DNA of 52,531 nt, from positions 1 to 52,531 of the forward strand of contig CANJRZ010000004.1 in NCBI GenBank assembly GCA_947476735.1. Reading direction: 5' to 3'. The DNA comes from Sphingomonadaceae bacterium (lineage in GTDB: Bacteria > Pseudomonadota > Alphaproteobacteria > Sphingomonadales > Sphingomonadaceae). Positions 27,407 through 36,750 of this stretch are shown one piece after another; the first letter of the stretch is position 1; every line of letters begins with the position of its first letter. A program made the position numbers and the translations under genes. The notes under the pieces were generated by a model. It did not search any database and had not been told where the DNA came from. It was given only the letters and a program-made list of their open reading frames with translations.

Positions 27407-27624
27407 TACGCCCATCTCCTGCGCACTTTACCTGGAACCGGCCGACATGGCCATGTTCTCGATCCGTTCGACTCAGGGCGTTTGTTGAAGATAGTGTCTC
27501 GGCGGTCCGTTTCCAGCGCCGAATTGGCCTTATCCCCAGCTTTTCACGCCGCTGTGGACTATTCGCGCGGAGCAGAACCCCTGCACGTCAGCCACCACTG
27601 CTAGCGATACCCCTGTATGTCTTT

Positions 27625-27640
27625 ACACCACCTATTGTGC
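27625..27640. promoter_or_regulatory. Candidate NrdR-like box upstream of nrdA
   Basis: ACACCACCTATTGTGC has the length and ACAC...GTG ends of NrdR boxes, but symmetry is imperfect and no second box lies one to three helical turns away. It is about 220 bp upstream of the nrdA start, rather far for direct promoter overlap unless the leader is long. Confidence 0.25.
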
Positions 27641-27992
27641 CTCATCTGATTCCGAGCGCAAGAGTCAAAATGACAGTTCCGGGACTCGACTCGTCGCATC
27701 GATGAAACGAGTCCGGATTTGCTGGACGAAAAATTTTCGAGTCCCGACAAGGGCTTGGAGTCGGCCCCTGAAGGGCTGCGCAACAATCGAATCCGCAAGT
27801 GAAATTTGCGGTCGAAAATATTTTTCTGGGGATGAATCACTCCGCCGGCCAAGCGGCAGGAGACGAGTGGCTGCGGCGGTCGATCCGGGGTTGGAGCACG
27901 GTGCGGATCAGCTCCCTCCAGAAAGCGATCCGCACCGTACCTTCCCAAGCATTGCGCTCGGGCCTCGCCTCGCCGAACGGGGCGAGGGTAGT

Positions 27993-28079
27993 ATTTGGGG
28001 GTGGTTGGGTAGACGGCCGGAGGGCCTCAAAGCCGCCTGTGAAAAACTTGCTCACCCCCAACCCTCCTCAAAGGAGGGA
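27993..28079. repeat. Partial inverted-repeat element (family 2 relative)
   Basis: GTATTTGGGGGTGGTTGGGT at the left faces CTCACCCCCAACCCTCCTC at the right, with GGCCGGAGGGCC in the centre. Its design matches 20380-20521, but it is shorter and diverged. Confidence 0.6.
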
Positions 28080-28276
28080 TCCGGCGATATTCCGTGAGCC
28101 TGCCGGTGATCCGTCGCGCAGGACGGAAGCCTTGCCGGCGGAGAAACCTCCTGCTCAAAGGGTAGGACGGAGCCTTTCCTCACAAACCTTGGATTTTTCT
28201 GGCGACCCTTCATTTTCCCCGGCAGCGAAACGATCGGTGACGAGCGGGAGGTTGCCGGCGCGTGCGTCGACTCCGG

Positions 28277-30733
28277 CTAGAACGCGGTATCGACGCCAAC
28301 CCGGATCGTACGCGGGCGCATCGGCGTGATTTGCCCGCCGGCGCTGGCCGAGAAGGGCGTGCCGAGGGCGAAGCGATTGCCGATCGCGTCGGTCAGATTG
28401 GTGATCCCCAAAGTTACGCCGAGATTGGGCCGACCGATCCGGGCGGTGAGCGCGGTATCGAAATAATCGCCCTGCAAATCGCCGAGGATCGGACCGATAC
28501 CCAGCCGCGACTTGCCGACATAGCGGGCCCAGCCTCCTACCCTGAGCTCGAGCTCGTCGCCGATATCCATGCGGTAATCGGCGCCGAAGCGCGTTGTGAA
28601 GCGAGCGACGTTGGGAATGCGGCTCTGCCCCCCGGTGCGGGCGCCAGTGGCCGTGTTGACCGGCGGAGAGCCGAGCGTGCTGATCAGAGTGGCCGAGGGA
28701 TCGATCACCTTGCTGTCGTTGAAGGTTGTGGCGATGTCGAAGCTGAGGTCAGGTACCGGCTCGACGTGCAATTCGAAGCTCAACGTATAGATTCGTCCGT
28801 CGCCGATATTGTCGGTGCTCGGCAGGCCCGCGGCATCGATGAAATCGGCCTGGATATTAGCCCACTTGGTGTGGGACAGGCTGAGTGAGACATCGAACGG
28901 ATCGCGCCCGCGCTCGCCGTAACGCAATCCGCCTTCCATCGTCTTGACCCGGTCGTTCCGGAAACGGCGCACGAAGCCACTCTCGATGGCAAGTCCGCCA
29001 GGGCGGAAACCCTGCTGGTAGCGCGCATAGGCGATGAGGCCGTGGATCGGGGATACCGAAATCGATCCGGAAGGCAGCAGGCGCTTTTCCAGCCGGCCCT
29101 GCACGATCTCGGCGCGGGCCTGTGCGAGCAGCGCCGCGAGCCGCGGCGAAATATTGGCACCGATGGGCGTCGGGTCATCGGCTCCGCCGCTCAGGTTTGA
29201 CCAGGTGTGACGCGCCCCGCCGGTGACGATCACACCGCGGAACGGCTCCACGCTCGCTTCGGCATAGACGGTCGTCTCGTGGACCTGGTTGATGACGCCA
29301 GGCACGCTCGTTGTTATATTGGTTTGCGTGAATGAGCGATCGATATTGGTCCGGTTGCGGGTGTGGCTGGCGCCCAGCACCCAGCCGTAGCGGCGGTGCA
29401 TCGGCCGCCACAGCCGATTCTCCGTGACAAACATCCGGGTCAGGTTGCGCTGGACGAACTGGCGGTCGGGACCGTTTACCAGGCTGGCGTCATAACGCTC
29501 CCGGAGACGCTGACGAACGCCGCCAGTGGAGGACAGGAAGGAAACGCCGTCCCATTTCTTGGCGATCACCATCTCACCGAGCGTATAGTTCGATTCGAAG
29601 CCGCCATCGGTAAGGCTGGCGCGCTTCACACCGCCAAGACTGCGGTCGGCATATTGGCTGTCGTCACCCTCATTGGCTTGGTAGACGCTGCCCAGGTCGA
29701 GGATCCAGTCGTCGCCAAAGTCGACCCTGAGGGTCGAGCGGCCGCCGGCGATGGTGGTGCGATTTATGTCCTTTTTTCGCCGCAACACATCGTTGATGTA
29801 GCCCCCTTCACGGATGCCGTAGCCGACTACGCGCCACGCCACCCTGTCTTTCATGATCGGCAAGTTGATCATCCCGCTGGCATCACCCCCCGGATCGCCA
29901 TGCTGGGTCACCGAGAGGCCGGCCGTCAGCGCGGCTTCGGTCTTCCCGAGTTCAGGCGGATTGCGAACGATCCGGATCACGCCGCCCAGCGATCCTGCGC
30001 CGTAGAGCGTGCCCTGCGGGCCTTCGAGGATCTCGACCGAATGGATATCGTAGAGCCGGAGATCGGGATCGGGTGCGTTGTAGGTCAGGCGCATGTCGCC
30101 GAGATACTGGCCGACCGTGGCCTGGGTCGGCCCGGTGAAGCTGCTGTCGGCGATGCCGCGGATGAACAGCTTGTTGCGCCCGGCGCCGAGATGAGTGGAG
30201 GAGAGGCTGGCGACGCGCGAGAGAATCGAGTCCATGCCCTGCTCGCCGCCGAAGGTGAGATCGGAGCCGTCGAGCAGGCTAACCGAGCCGGCAAAATCCT
30301 TGAGCCGCGTTTCGCGCTTGGAGGCGGTGACGATGATCGGTTCATCCTCCACATCGTCAAGCATGTACGGCAAGGTCCGCTGAGCGCGCGCTGTTTTCCT
30401 GCGCGAATTCTCCGCGGCGACGACAATCCGGAAGCTGTTGGGAGCAACAGTCTCGATTCGGCCACGACTGTCCCGCAAAAGCCGGCGAAGTGCATCTTCG
30501 CTGCTCATACGGCCCTTCAGGGCGGGAACCTGCATGGCCCAGATGGATCCATCGGCCACGCTGACACTGGCGCCACTTTGCGTGGCGAGCACGGCGATGG
30601 CATCGCCCAGGGTTCCGGCCGGGAGGTCGAGCGGCGCCTTCTCTGCCGCTTGAACTGGTGCGGCTGCGAAAAGCAGCGCAAAGCTGGCAAAGGCGAGAAC
30701 GCGCTTCACTGTGCGGGGGGAGCGAGAACCCAT
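28277..30733 (-). CDS. TonB-dependent receptor with N-terminal signalling (STN) domain
   Basis: 818-residue FecA-type outer-membrane transducer. The signal peptide covers about residues 1-29. An STN signalling domain (about 34-105, LDLPAGTLGDAIAVLATQSG onward) contacts FecR. A TonB box-like PIIVTAS follows, then a plug with the LYGAGSLGGVIRI motif, then a 22-strand barrel ending in an aromatic residue (DTAF). It is third in a fecI-fecR-receptor operon. Its ATG overlaps fecR by 28 bp; a GTG at 30709 overlapping the fecR stop (GTGA) is an alternative. Ligand is probably an iron chelate or another scarce nutrient; no siderophore genes lie nearby. Confidence 0.9.
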   Translation of the reverse strand: MGSRSPRTVKRVLAFASFALLFAAAPVQAAEKAPLDLPAGTLGDAIAVLATQSGASVSVADGSIWAMQVPALKGRMSSEDALRRLLRDSRGRIETVAPNSFRIVVAAENSRRKTARAQRTLPYMLDDVEDEPIIVTASKRETRLKDFAGSVSLLDGSDLTFGGEQGMDSILSRVASLSSTHLGAGRNKLFIRGIADSSFTGPTQATVGQYLGDMRLTYNAPDPDLRLYDIHSVEILEGPQGTLYGAGSLGGVIRIVRNPPELGKTEAALTAGLSVTQHGDPGGDASGMINLPIMKDRVAWRVVGYGIREGGYINDVLRRKKDINRTTIAGGRSTLRVDFGDDWILDLGSVYQANEGDDSQYADRSLGGVKRASLTDGGFESNYTLGEMVIAKKWDGVSFLSSTGGVRQRLRERYDASLVNGPDRQFVQRNLTRMFVTENRLWRPMHRRYGWVLGASHTRNRTNIDRSFTQTNITTSVPGVINQVHETTVYAEASVEPFRGVIVTGGARHTWSNLSGGADDPTPIGANISPRLAALLAQARAEIVQGRLEKRLLPSGSISVSPIHGLIAYARYQQGFRPGGLAIESGFVRRFRNDRVKTMEGGLRYGERGRDPFDVSLSLSHTKWANIQADFIDAAGLPSTDNIGDGRIYTLSFELHVEPVPDLSFDIATTFNDSKVIDPSATLISTLGSPPVNTATGARTGGQSRIPNVARFTTRFGADYRMDIGDELELRVGGWARYVGKSRLGIGPILGDLQGDYFDTALTARIGRPNLGVTLGITNLTDAIGNRFALGTPFSASAGGQITPMRPRTIRVGVDTAF

Positions 30734-31680
30734 TCTTGTCCGGTATTGCGAACATCGACTTCGAGCAAGGGTGCCAGGCGGACAATATCCTCGCCGTCGC
30801 TCAGGCTCAGCACGCCGCGGAAGCGTTTTTCCGCGACGCGCGGATCGACACGTACCGGCTGGCCCGACCAGCGGCTGAGATCTGCCGCGATCTCCGCCAT
30901 CGTCTGACCGTCATAGATCAGCCTGCCATCCTTCCAACCGGCGATCGACGCCGGGGACATGGCGCCCAGCGCAAGCAGCGCGTCGCCATCGATCGCGCGC
31001 AAGGTGCGGCCCGCATCGAGACGCACTGCGGAACTCTCGGGATTGTAGATAACGGCACCCTCGGCAACCTGAACCGCTGTGGTCTTTCCTTCGCGCACCA
31101 CATTGAAGCGGGTTCCGACATCCACCAGTGTCGCATCGCCAACCGCTACTTTGAATGGCGCATCGTCGTTATGGATGACATCGAACAGCGCCTCGCCGCG
31201 TTCCAGCACCGCATAGCGGGCGTCCTTGCGGTCGAGCGTGATCGCCGTGCCTCCGTTCATCGCGATCCGGCTTCCGTCCTCCAGCGTGACGGTCCGGCGG
31301 GCGCCGGGTGCTGTCTCGATCTGATAAAGCGCGGGTTGCCGGTCGATCACCGTCACGCCGACGATGGCCGCGACCGAGGCTGCAATCGCGCCGCCCAGCC
31401 ACCGCCGGCGCGTGATCGGCTGCTTCGGGGCCGGTGCGATGATCGGCCGCAGTGGCGGCGCGTTCGCCAGCAACCGGGCCATCTCTTCGTCGGCGAAAGC
31501 CAGCCGATGATAATCTTCAGCATGCGCAGGATCGGCAGCGAGCCAGGACTCGAACTCCGTCCAGCCGTCAAAGGCCGGATCGCGCAGGCGGATCACCCAA
31601 TCGAGTGCCGCGCTTTCCATATTGGTCCTGTCCTCAGCCATGAAAGTACTTCCCCACGAGCAGGACGGAGTCGATCGCAT
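30706..31680 (-). CDS. fecR: FecR-type anti-sigma regulator
   Basis: 324-residue inner-membrane regulator that holds or activates the adjacent FecI-like sigma factor. The N-terminal cytoplasmic part (ALDWVIRLRDPAFDGW...FESWLAADPAHAEDY) is the DUF4880 sigma-binding domain. A hydrophobic segment (WLGGAIAASVAAIVGVTVI) spans the membrane. The periplasmic FecR domain (GARRTVTLEDGSRIAMNGGT) is followed by an STN-like end (YDGQTMAEIAADLSRWSG). The ATG at 31680 shares one base with the fecI stop (TGATG); an ATG at 31641 is possible. The signal from the receptor's STN domain should pass through it to FecI. Confidence 0.9.
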   Translation of the reverse strand: MRSTPSCSWGSTFMAEDRTNMESAALDWVIRLRDPAFDGWTEFESWLAADPAHAEDYHRLAFADEEMARLLANAPPLRPIIAPAPKQPITRRRWLGGAIAASVAAIVGVTVIDRQPALYQIETAPGARRTVTLEDGSRIAMNGGTAITLDRKDARYAVLERGEALFDVIHNDDAPFKVAVGDATLVDVGTRFNVVREGKTTAVQVAEGAVIYNPESSAVRLDAGRTLRAIDGDALLALGAMSPASIAGWKDGRLIYDGQTMAEIAADLSRWSGQPVRVDPRVAEKRFRGVLSLSDGEDIVRLAPLLEVDVRNTGQEWVLAPPAQ

Positions 31681-32192
31681 CAAGCCTCATCGAACTTGCT
31701 CCTCAGTTCGATCATTGCACGATAGGCCCGTCTGAGATCACTTTCGACGGTGCTCAGGCTGACGCCGAATTCGGCTGCGATGTCACGTTGTCCGACCCCG
31801 TCGATGCGGTGTCGACGGAAGATGGCGGCGGTTCGTTCGCCGAGCGCGTCGAGCGCGGCCTGGGCTAGCCGGAGCTGTTCGCGGGCAATCAGCCGGCGTT
31901 CGCTGGATGGATCGTCAGACTGGCCCGGAATCGTGGTGGCCGCTTCCGTCCAGTCCTGGTCGCGCCTGACCGCCTGCTGTTGCGAGCGATAGCGATCGAG
32001 CATCAGGTTGTTCGCCGACCGATACAGATAGGACAAAGGTTGCGCGATCGGTCCGGTCGGCGCCGACGCGATCTTCAGCCACAACTCCTGCAGCAGGTCC
32101 TCGGCCGCATCACCGGCCCCGTGCGTGCGCAAGAAGGCGAGCAGCCGATCCCGGTTCGACAGGAAAACGGCCTCCAGGCCGGTGCTGCTCAT
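31680..32192 (-). CDS. fecI: FecI-type ECF sigma factor
   Basis: 170-residue sigma-70 family member. Region 2 is around DLLQELWLKIASAP and SYLYRSANNLMLDRYRS. Region 4 contains the helix-turn-helix GVGQRDIAAEFGVSLSTVE. Iron-starvation (FecI) sigma factors are activated through FecR when the cognate receptor binds its ligand. It heads the three-gene unit with tight coupling to fecR. The promoter likely lies within the 31-bp gap and the end of the upstream membrane-protein gene. No Fur box was identified with confidence. Confidence 0.9.
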   Translation of the reverse strand: MSSTGLEAVFLSNRDRLLAFLRTHGAGDAAEDLLQELWLKIASAPTGPIAQPLSYLYRSANNLMLDRYRSQQQAVRRDQDWTEAATTIPGQSDDPSSERRLIAREQLRLAQAALDALGERTAAIFRRHRIDGVGQRDIAAEFGVSLSTVESDLRRAYRAMIELRSKFDEA

Positions 32193-32223
32193 GACCCCGC
32201 TCGCATACCTTTTGTGCCACTTC

Positions 32224-33771
32224 TCAGGGCGTGCGCTCTACACGCCTCAACCCCGCGGCGCCAACCACTTCGTAGACCGCCGAGCGGCCGTTGGTCCAGA
32301 CGGGGTCGAGCCCGTAATGCCTTGGATCGGTCAGCCGATTTCCAATGATCCAGACATGGCTGAACGCCGTGCGTGGGAAGGTCGCGATTGCGTGGGGCAG
32401 GTTGCGTCCCTGGTCCTTGCAGCCGATCGGATAGACCAGCTGGCTCGGATCGGCCACGAAGGGGAACGCCCGGGCATGGCGGATGGTGAGATATTGCTGC
32501 CCGGGGATCGCCCATTGTTCGTTGACGAAAGCATCGCGCGCAATGATCGCATAGGCGGGCAGATGTTCAGGCCGAAGGTCCGACCAGGGTGTCAGGCAGG
32601 GCCGGTAGACAAGCGCCAGCACCGCCGCGCCACGCGGGATGTGGCTGACCGCTTTCAGTTCGCTGCGTTGTTCGGCGGTGACCAGCGCGAAGCTCAGCGT
32701 GGTCGCCGCGGTACGGATACCGAAGAAGAGCAGGCCGGCGAGCCCGAGGATATGAGCAAGCCGGCCGGGTGGGGGCGGGCGGATCGCGAGCAGGGCGAGG
32801 ATCCAGATCGCCGGCATCATCCGCATGTCGACATAGGAACCGCCGAGCAGCAGCCGTGGGAGGAGCAGGAAGCCGGCGACGCAGAACAAGGCCGGCCAGC
32901 CGAGCAGTCGGGCATAGCCGAGGCGCTGTTCCCGCATCCCGATATAAAGAATGAACAGCAACGCCGTCAGCGAGGTGAGATCGAACCATTGCCAGCGATC
33001 GCGCAATGACGAGATGGCCCAGAGCAGCTTCGCAGAGAAGTTGAACCAGTCGCCGGTCTCGTTTGCTCGGGCGGCCTCGGGACGATGCGCGATCATGATC
33101 AGGATCGGCAACGCGAGCGGCAGGCAGGCGGCAATGGCGCCGCCGATCGCAGCCGGCCAGCTGCGGCGTTCCTCGCGCAGCCGGGCAAGCTCGGCGCCAA
33201 ACGCCATCAGACCGAACAGCCCCCAGCCGGCACTGTGCGTCACCCACAGCGCCAGACCGATCGGTCCGAACAGCGCTGCGCGGAGGCCCGGCTGGGCCAT
33301 GCGCGCCAGCCGCAACCACAGAGCCAGCGCCGCTAAGCATAGTCCCTGCGCCAGCGCGAAATTGACGAAACCCATCTGGAAGGGCCAGGCGTAAACGAAG
33401 GGCAGCGCGAACAGTGCCGTCGGCGGCACGCGGCCATGGACTTCGTGCGCCAGCCAAAGCATGGCCGCCATGCTCAGCGGCACGATCAGGCTGACGACCA
33501 GCTTGGCGGCTGGAATGATCCCGATCAGATGGGCGAGCGGGATGGCGAGGATGTCGACGCCAAGATTACCGATCAGAGCCCAGCGGACATGATAATATTG
33601 GCGAAGCGGAGAGTCCGGTCCGGCGATCGCGATCTGCCAGCGCCCGGCATGGCCGGGGAGATCGGTGAGCGGCGGCAGCGGGGGCCAGAGCAGAGGGAGT
33701 ATCCCCGCCACAAGAATCGCGGCCAACGCGGATCGTCGCTGCCACCATGGTCCCCGCTCGTCAGCGGTCAT
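32224..33771 (-). CDS. Polytopic membrane protein, possible GT-C-like glycosyltransferase
   Basis: 515-residue inner-membrane protein with roughly 10-12 hydrophobic segments and a soluble C-terminal region of about 140 residues. The first periplasmic loop has LTDLPGHAGRW, resembling the acidic DxPNHxAR motif seen in GT-C-type transferases and related polytopic proteins. Its ATG overlaps the stop of the preceding GT-C gene by 4 bp (ATGA), so the two are probably a functional pair modifying a lipid-linked or envelope glycan. No firm family name can be given. Confidence 0.7.
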   Translation of the reverse strand: MTADERGPWWQRRSALAAILVAGILPLLWPPLPPLTDLPGHAGRWQIAIAGPDSPLRQYYHVRWALIGNLGVDILAIPLAHLIGIIPAAKLVVSLIVPLSMAAMLWLAHEVHGRVPPTALFALPFVYAWPFQMGFVNFALAQGLCLAALALWLRLARMAQPGLRAALFGPIGLALWVTHSAGWGLFGLMAFGAELARLREERRSWPAAIGGAIAACLPLALPILIMIAHRPEAARANETGDWFNFSAKLLWAISSLRDRWQWFDLTSLTALLFILYIGMREQRLGYARLLGWPALFCVAGFLLLPRLLLGGSYVDMRMMPAIWILALLAIRPPPPGRLAHILGLAGLLFFGIRTAATTLSFALVTAEQRSELKAVSHIPRGAAVLALVYRPCLTPWSDLRPEHLPAYAIIARDAFVNEQWAIPGQQYLTIRHARAFPFVADPSQLVYPIGCKDQGRNLPHAIATFPRTAFSHVWIIGNRLTDPRHYGLDPVWTNGRSAVYEVVGAAGLRRVERTP

Positions 33772-35129
33772 TGCGCGCGCTCATAAAGCTGCCAGTGCAT
33801 TCCCGACAACCCGTAGGCCTGGCCGGAACGGACGGCGCGGAAGGACGCGCCACAGCGTGTCTTGACCGTCGGAAAGGCAACCGTCCCGTTGTTCTCGGCG
33901 AACAGGTAGCGGGTGTTGGCGGCGCAGCCTTCGGCGATGTCGAGCTTGTAACCTCGTGACGCCGCGGCAGCTTCGAGTACTGCGCTGTCCTTCGGTTCGT
34001 CGGGCATCACGACGGCCGCTGGACTGCGCTCCTTCATCGCGGTGATCGTGGCTCCCGGCTGTCCGCGCAAATTGGCGATCATGCGGATGTCGACGGTGAG
34101 GCTGCCGGCGACGAGGGCGGCCAGAGGCAGCCACGCGGGTCGGCGCCGGCCCGCGAGCAGGTCGGCGAGCAGCAGCAGCAGCGCGGCCGCGCTCAGCAGA
34201 TAATAGCGCGGGATCGCAGCATTGTCGGGCTGGAGGATGGCGACGGTGAGCGGGAGGCCGACAATCGCGATGAAGTAGAACAGCGCCCGTCCGCGTATGG
34301 CCATCACCGCCGGTACCAGCAGGACCGGGAGAAGCCAGAAGCCGACCTTGAAGGGCCAGCCGATCGTGAAGGCGACCATATAGGTGAGGGCATCGATGTA
34401 GGGGCCCCATGCGAACCCGGTCCTGATCCCCATGCGGTAGCCGTCCGGCGCCGCCAAGGCCAGCAACAGCACTGCCGCCACCGCGGCGATCGGCCGGACC
34501 ATAAAACGCAGCGTCGCGATGGCGGCGGGACGGGGCCCCGATTGCCGCCACGACTGGATTGCCACCCAGCCGGTCAGCGCGGCGACACCAAACAGCATTG
34601 AGACGTGCGCAAGCATGCCGAGCAGCGCGGCCAGGCCGAGCCAGATGGCGCCGTGGCGGACCGCCACGCCGTTCAGTTCGCGGTCGACGATCCAGATCGA
34701 GGTCAGTAGCGCGAGCAGCATCGGCGCATAGCCGCGCGCTTCGGAGCCGTAGGTGACGAGAATCGGCGACACCGCGAACAGAATCGCGGTCACGATCGCC
34801 GGTCGGGTGCCGCGCCGTGCGCCGATCATGCCGGCGACGATGACCGCAGCGCTGCCGCTGACGATCGATAGTGCCCGGCCGAGGATAGGCGGTGACCCCC
34901 AGCCGACCAGTTGGAGCCAGAGCGTGTTGAGTAAATGATTATTGTCGTGATTGATCGCGAAGAACACGCGTCCCGGTGTCCCGGCCTCGCGTGCGAACCA
35001 GGCCGACCATGCCTCGTCGAGCCAGTAATCGCCTCGCGCAGCGGCAATGCGCAGTGCCAGGCCCAGGAGGGCGGCGGCCAGCAGCCATGCCAGTCGGAAT
35101 CGTCGAAATTTGTCGGGCAGTGCGCTCAT
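33768..35129 (-). CDS. GT-C family membrane glycosyltransferase (PMT/ArnT-like)
   Basis: 453-residue polytopic protein. The first luminal loop has the GT-C acidic motif DYWLDEAWSAWF (aspartate and glutamate near residue 35), then HDNNHLLNTLWLQ, and SEARGYAPMLLAL, a version of the RPYAL-type motif. Such enzymes move a sugar from a polyprenyl-phosphate donor to an acceptor on the periplasmic side. The small C-terminal domain is soluble. It is first in a two-gene unit with the 515-residue membrane protein. Donor and acceptor are unknown. Confidence 0.82.
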   Translation of the reverse strand: MSALPDKFRRFRLAWLLAAALLGLALRIAAARGDYWLDEAWSAWFAREAGTPGRVFFAINHDNNHLLNTLWLQLVGWGSPPILGRALSIVSGSAAVIVAGMIGARRGTRPAIVTAILFAVSPILVTYGSEARGYAPMLLALLTSIWIVDRELNGVAVRHGAIWLGLAALLGMLAHVSMLFGVAALTGWVAIQSWRQSGPRPAAIATLRFMVRPIAAVAAVLLLALAAPDGYRMGIRTGFAWGPYIDALTYMVAFTIGWPFKVGFWLLPVLLVPAVMAIRGRALFYFIAIVGLPLTVAILQPDNAAIPRYYLLSAAALLLLLADLLAGRRRPAWLPLAALVAGSLTVDIRMIANLRGQPGATITAMKERSPAAVVMPDEPKDSAVLEAAAASRGYKLDIAEGCAANTRYLFAENNGTVAFPTVKTRCGASFRAVRSGQAYGLSGMHWQLYERAQ

Positions 35130-35292
35130 CGTCCGGTCTTCTATCGGGTCTGTGTGATTGTGCCAGCAGCACTGGCCATTTCGATCTGTCCCACAAGCGT
35201 GCTATGGGCAATTGTCGCGATCATTTTTCGGGGGAAAAGCCACGGACGCTGACAAAGATGAGTGGGGAATTGCGACCGTCCGATCCACGTCG

Positions 35293-36255
35293 ATGGCTGG
35301 GACGCCTGGGCTTATTTGGGGTTTCGACCTGGGGCCCGGACGTGCTTGCGCGACTCTGGACTGCGACGCTGAAAGCGATTCTTTCCGTTGGTTCCATCTC
35401 AGCCTGGCCCACCGGCGCACCCAGACCTGGATCGAAGGCCACGAAGAGCTTCCCGACGACGTCAAGGACATGATGCTGGCTCAGGACAGCCATCAGCGCG
35501 CGATGGTCGACGACGGGGTGATCGCCTGCGTCATTCATGATTTCGAACGCGACTTCGAACAGAGCGAAGATCCGCCGGTCGGTGTTCTGCGCTTCGCTCT
35601 TACCCCGACGATGATGATCACCGCGCGTCTGCACCCGATCCGATCGGCCGACCTGATCCGCGCCAAGCTCGCGCGCAGCCGCGGAATGGAAGACCCTGCG
35701 GAGGCGCTTGACCTGCTGATCGGGACGATCACGGAAGGTATCGCGACCAGGGTGCGCGAACAGGCTGTCGTCGTCCAGAATGCCGAGGACGCTTTTCTTG
35801 AGGGCCGCGATCCGCCGACCGCGCGCGGCATGATCGAGATCAGGCGACGCCATGCGCGTGTTCATCGTATGCTCGATGGCCTGCGCGCGGTATTCCGTCG
35901 TCTCGAAGGCGATGAGGATGTGCCCGAGAATATGGTTGCGACGATCGAGAAGGTGTCGCAGCGCATCCAGGCGCTCGGCGCGGACTCGCTCGGCGTTCAC
36001 CGCCAGATCCGTCAGCTGCGCGACGAAGTCGACATTCGAAACGACCAGCGCACCAACCAGAATCTCTATGTCCTCTCGATCATGACTACGCTGATGCTGC
36101 CGGCGACATTCGTCACCGGATTGTTCGGGATGAATACGGGCGGTTTCCCCTGGGTGGATTCGCCGCATGGCACTTTGTGGGCGACGCTGCTGGCGTTCGG
36201 GACCGCCGGAATCGCCTATCTGGTGCTGCGGCGAATGGGACTGACGCGGCGATAG
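35293..36255 (+). CDS. CorA/ZntB-family metal-ion transporter
   Basis: 320-residue pentameric channel-type transporter with a large cytoplasmic domain (residues 1 to about 255) and two C-terminal membrane helices. The selectivity motif GMN is present (LFGMNTGG), followed by a second helix and a short basic tail. The helix before TM1 (QRTNQNLYVLSIMTTLMLPATF) is typical. The N-terminal sequence (GLIWGFDLGPG) fits the ZntB branch, so zinc or another divalent cation is likely. The ATG at 35293 lacks a clear ribosome-binding site; the frame opens at a TTG at 35158, which would give 365 residues, longer than the family. Confidence 0.87.
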   Translation: MAGTPGLIWGFDLGPGRACATLDCDAESDSFRWFHLSLAHRRTQTWIEGHEELPDDVKDMMLAQDSHQRAMVDDGVIACVIHDFERDFEQSEDPPVGVLRFALTPTMMITARLHPIRSADLIRAKLARSRGMEDPAEALDLLIGTITEGIATRVREQAVVVQNAEDAFLEGRDPPTARGMIEIRRRHARVHRMLDGLRAVFRRLEGDEDVPENMVATIEKVSQRIQALGADSLGVHRQIRQLRDEVDIRNDQRTNQNLYVLSIMTTLMLPATFVTGLFGMNTGGFPWVDSPHGTLWATLLAFGTAGIAYLVLRRMGLTRR

Positions 36256-36750
36256 ACGATTCCTGAGGTGCCCCTGCAATGTCGGGCGGCCAACATTGCT
36301 CGCCCTTGCCTCCTGGCCAGCGCTCTGAGCTGTCGCTGCTTCGAAGCTTCCCAACGACTAACGAGAGATCCGCATGGGGGCCCGCCAGGCATCCGCATGG
36401 CGGATCCGCTCCAGTTCGGGTCCCGAACGGGAATACTCCCCGACATCGTCCGCGTCGGATAACCCCGCCAATGTGCGACGCCCGCGCGGCCGTGCCAGCT
36501 CGTGCCGGAGGGGAAAAAGCTCGCTGAAACAGGTGCGCCGTTCGAACCGCTCGCGATCGATCTGCGCGGCTTCGAATGGCACCATCGCGAAAGTCCAGAT
36601 GTGGTGTGCGGGCAGTCTGGCCAGGGCCGGCTACAAAGGAGCGACAAGGGGGCTGCCCGATTCCCTCCAGAACGGACGAAATGCAGTGATTGTATCGTTT
36701 CGTCGACAAGCTTAACAGCGAGTAACCGGGCTATCGAAGAGGGGAGAATC
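36256..36750. other. Intergenic region without a supported gene
   Basis: About 495 bp between the CorA-like gene and the dienelactone hydrolase. Several frames stay open on both strands, for example minus-strand 36358-36585, but none shows a recognisable domain or a convincing ribosome-binding site. The part near 36720-36750 should hold the promoter of the hydrolase gene. A degraded gene cannot be excluded. Confidence 0.4.

Larger units (their letters stand above)
27407..28276. other. Long non-coding gap upstream of nrdA
   Basis: No frame here shows protein-like composition or a supported start. The nrdA-proximal part must hold its promoter. It contains TTATCCCCA (27530-27538), one mismatch from a DnaA box, facing TGTGGACTA about 20 bp further on, and ACACCACCTATTGTGC (27625-27640), a partial match to an NrdR box. 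The distal part carries a family 2 repeat (27993-28079). From about 28080 to 28260 I see nothing recognisable. Confidence 0.5.

Noticed and set aside
29363-30907. Long plus-strand frame (514 codons) opposite the TonB receptor and fecR
   Set aside because: It spans the antisense of two overlapping, well-supported genes and shows no recognisable motif.
31680-32192. FecI-type sigma factor as the output of the partner switch
   Set aside because: It is overlapped with its own FecR and receptor 12 kb away, and ECF sigma factors of this type are controlled through FecR.
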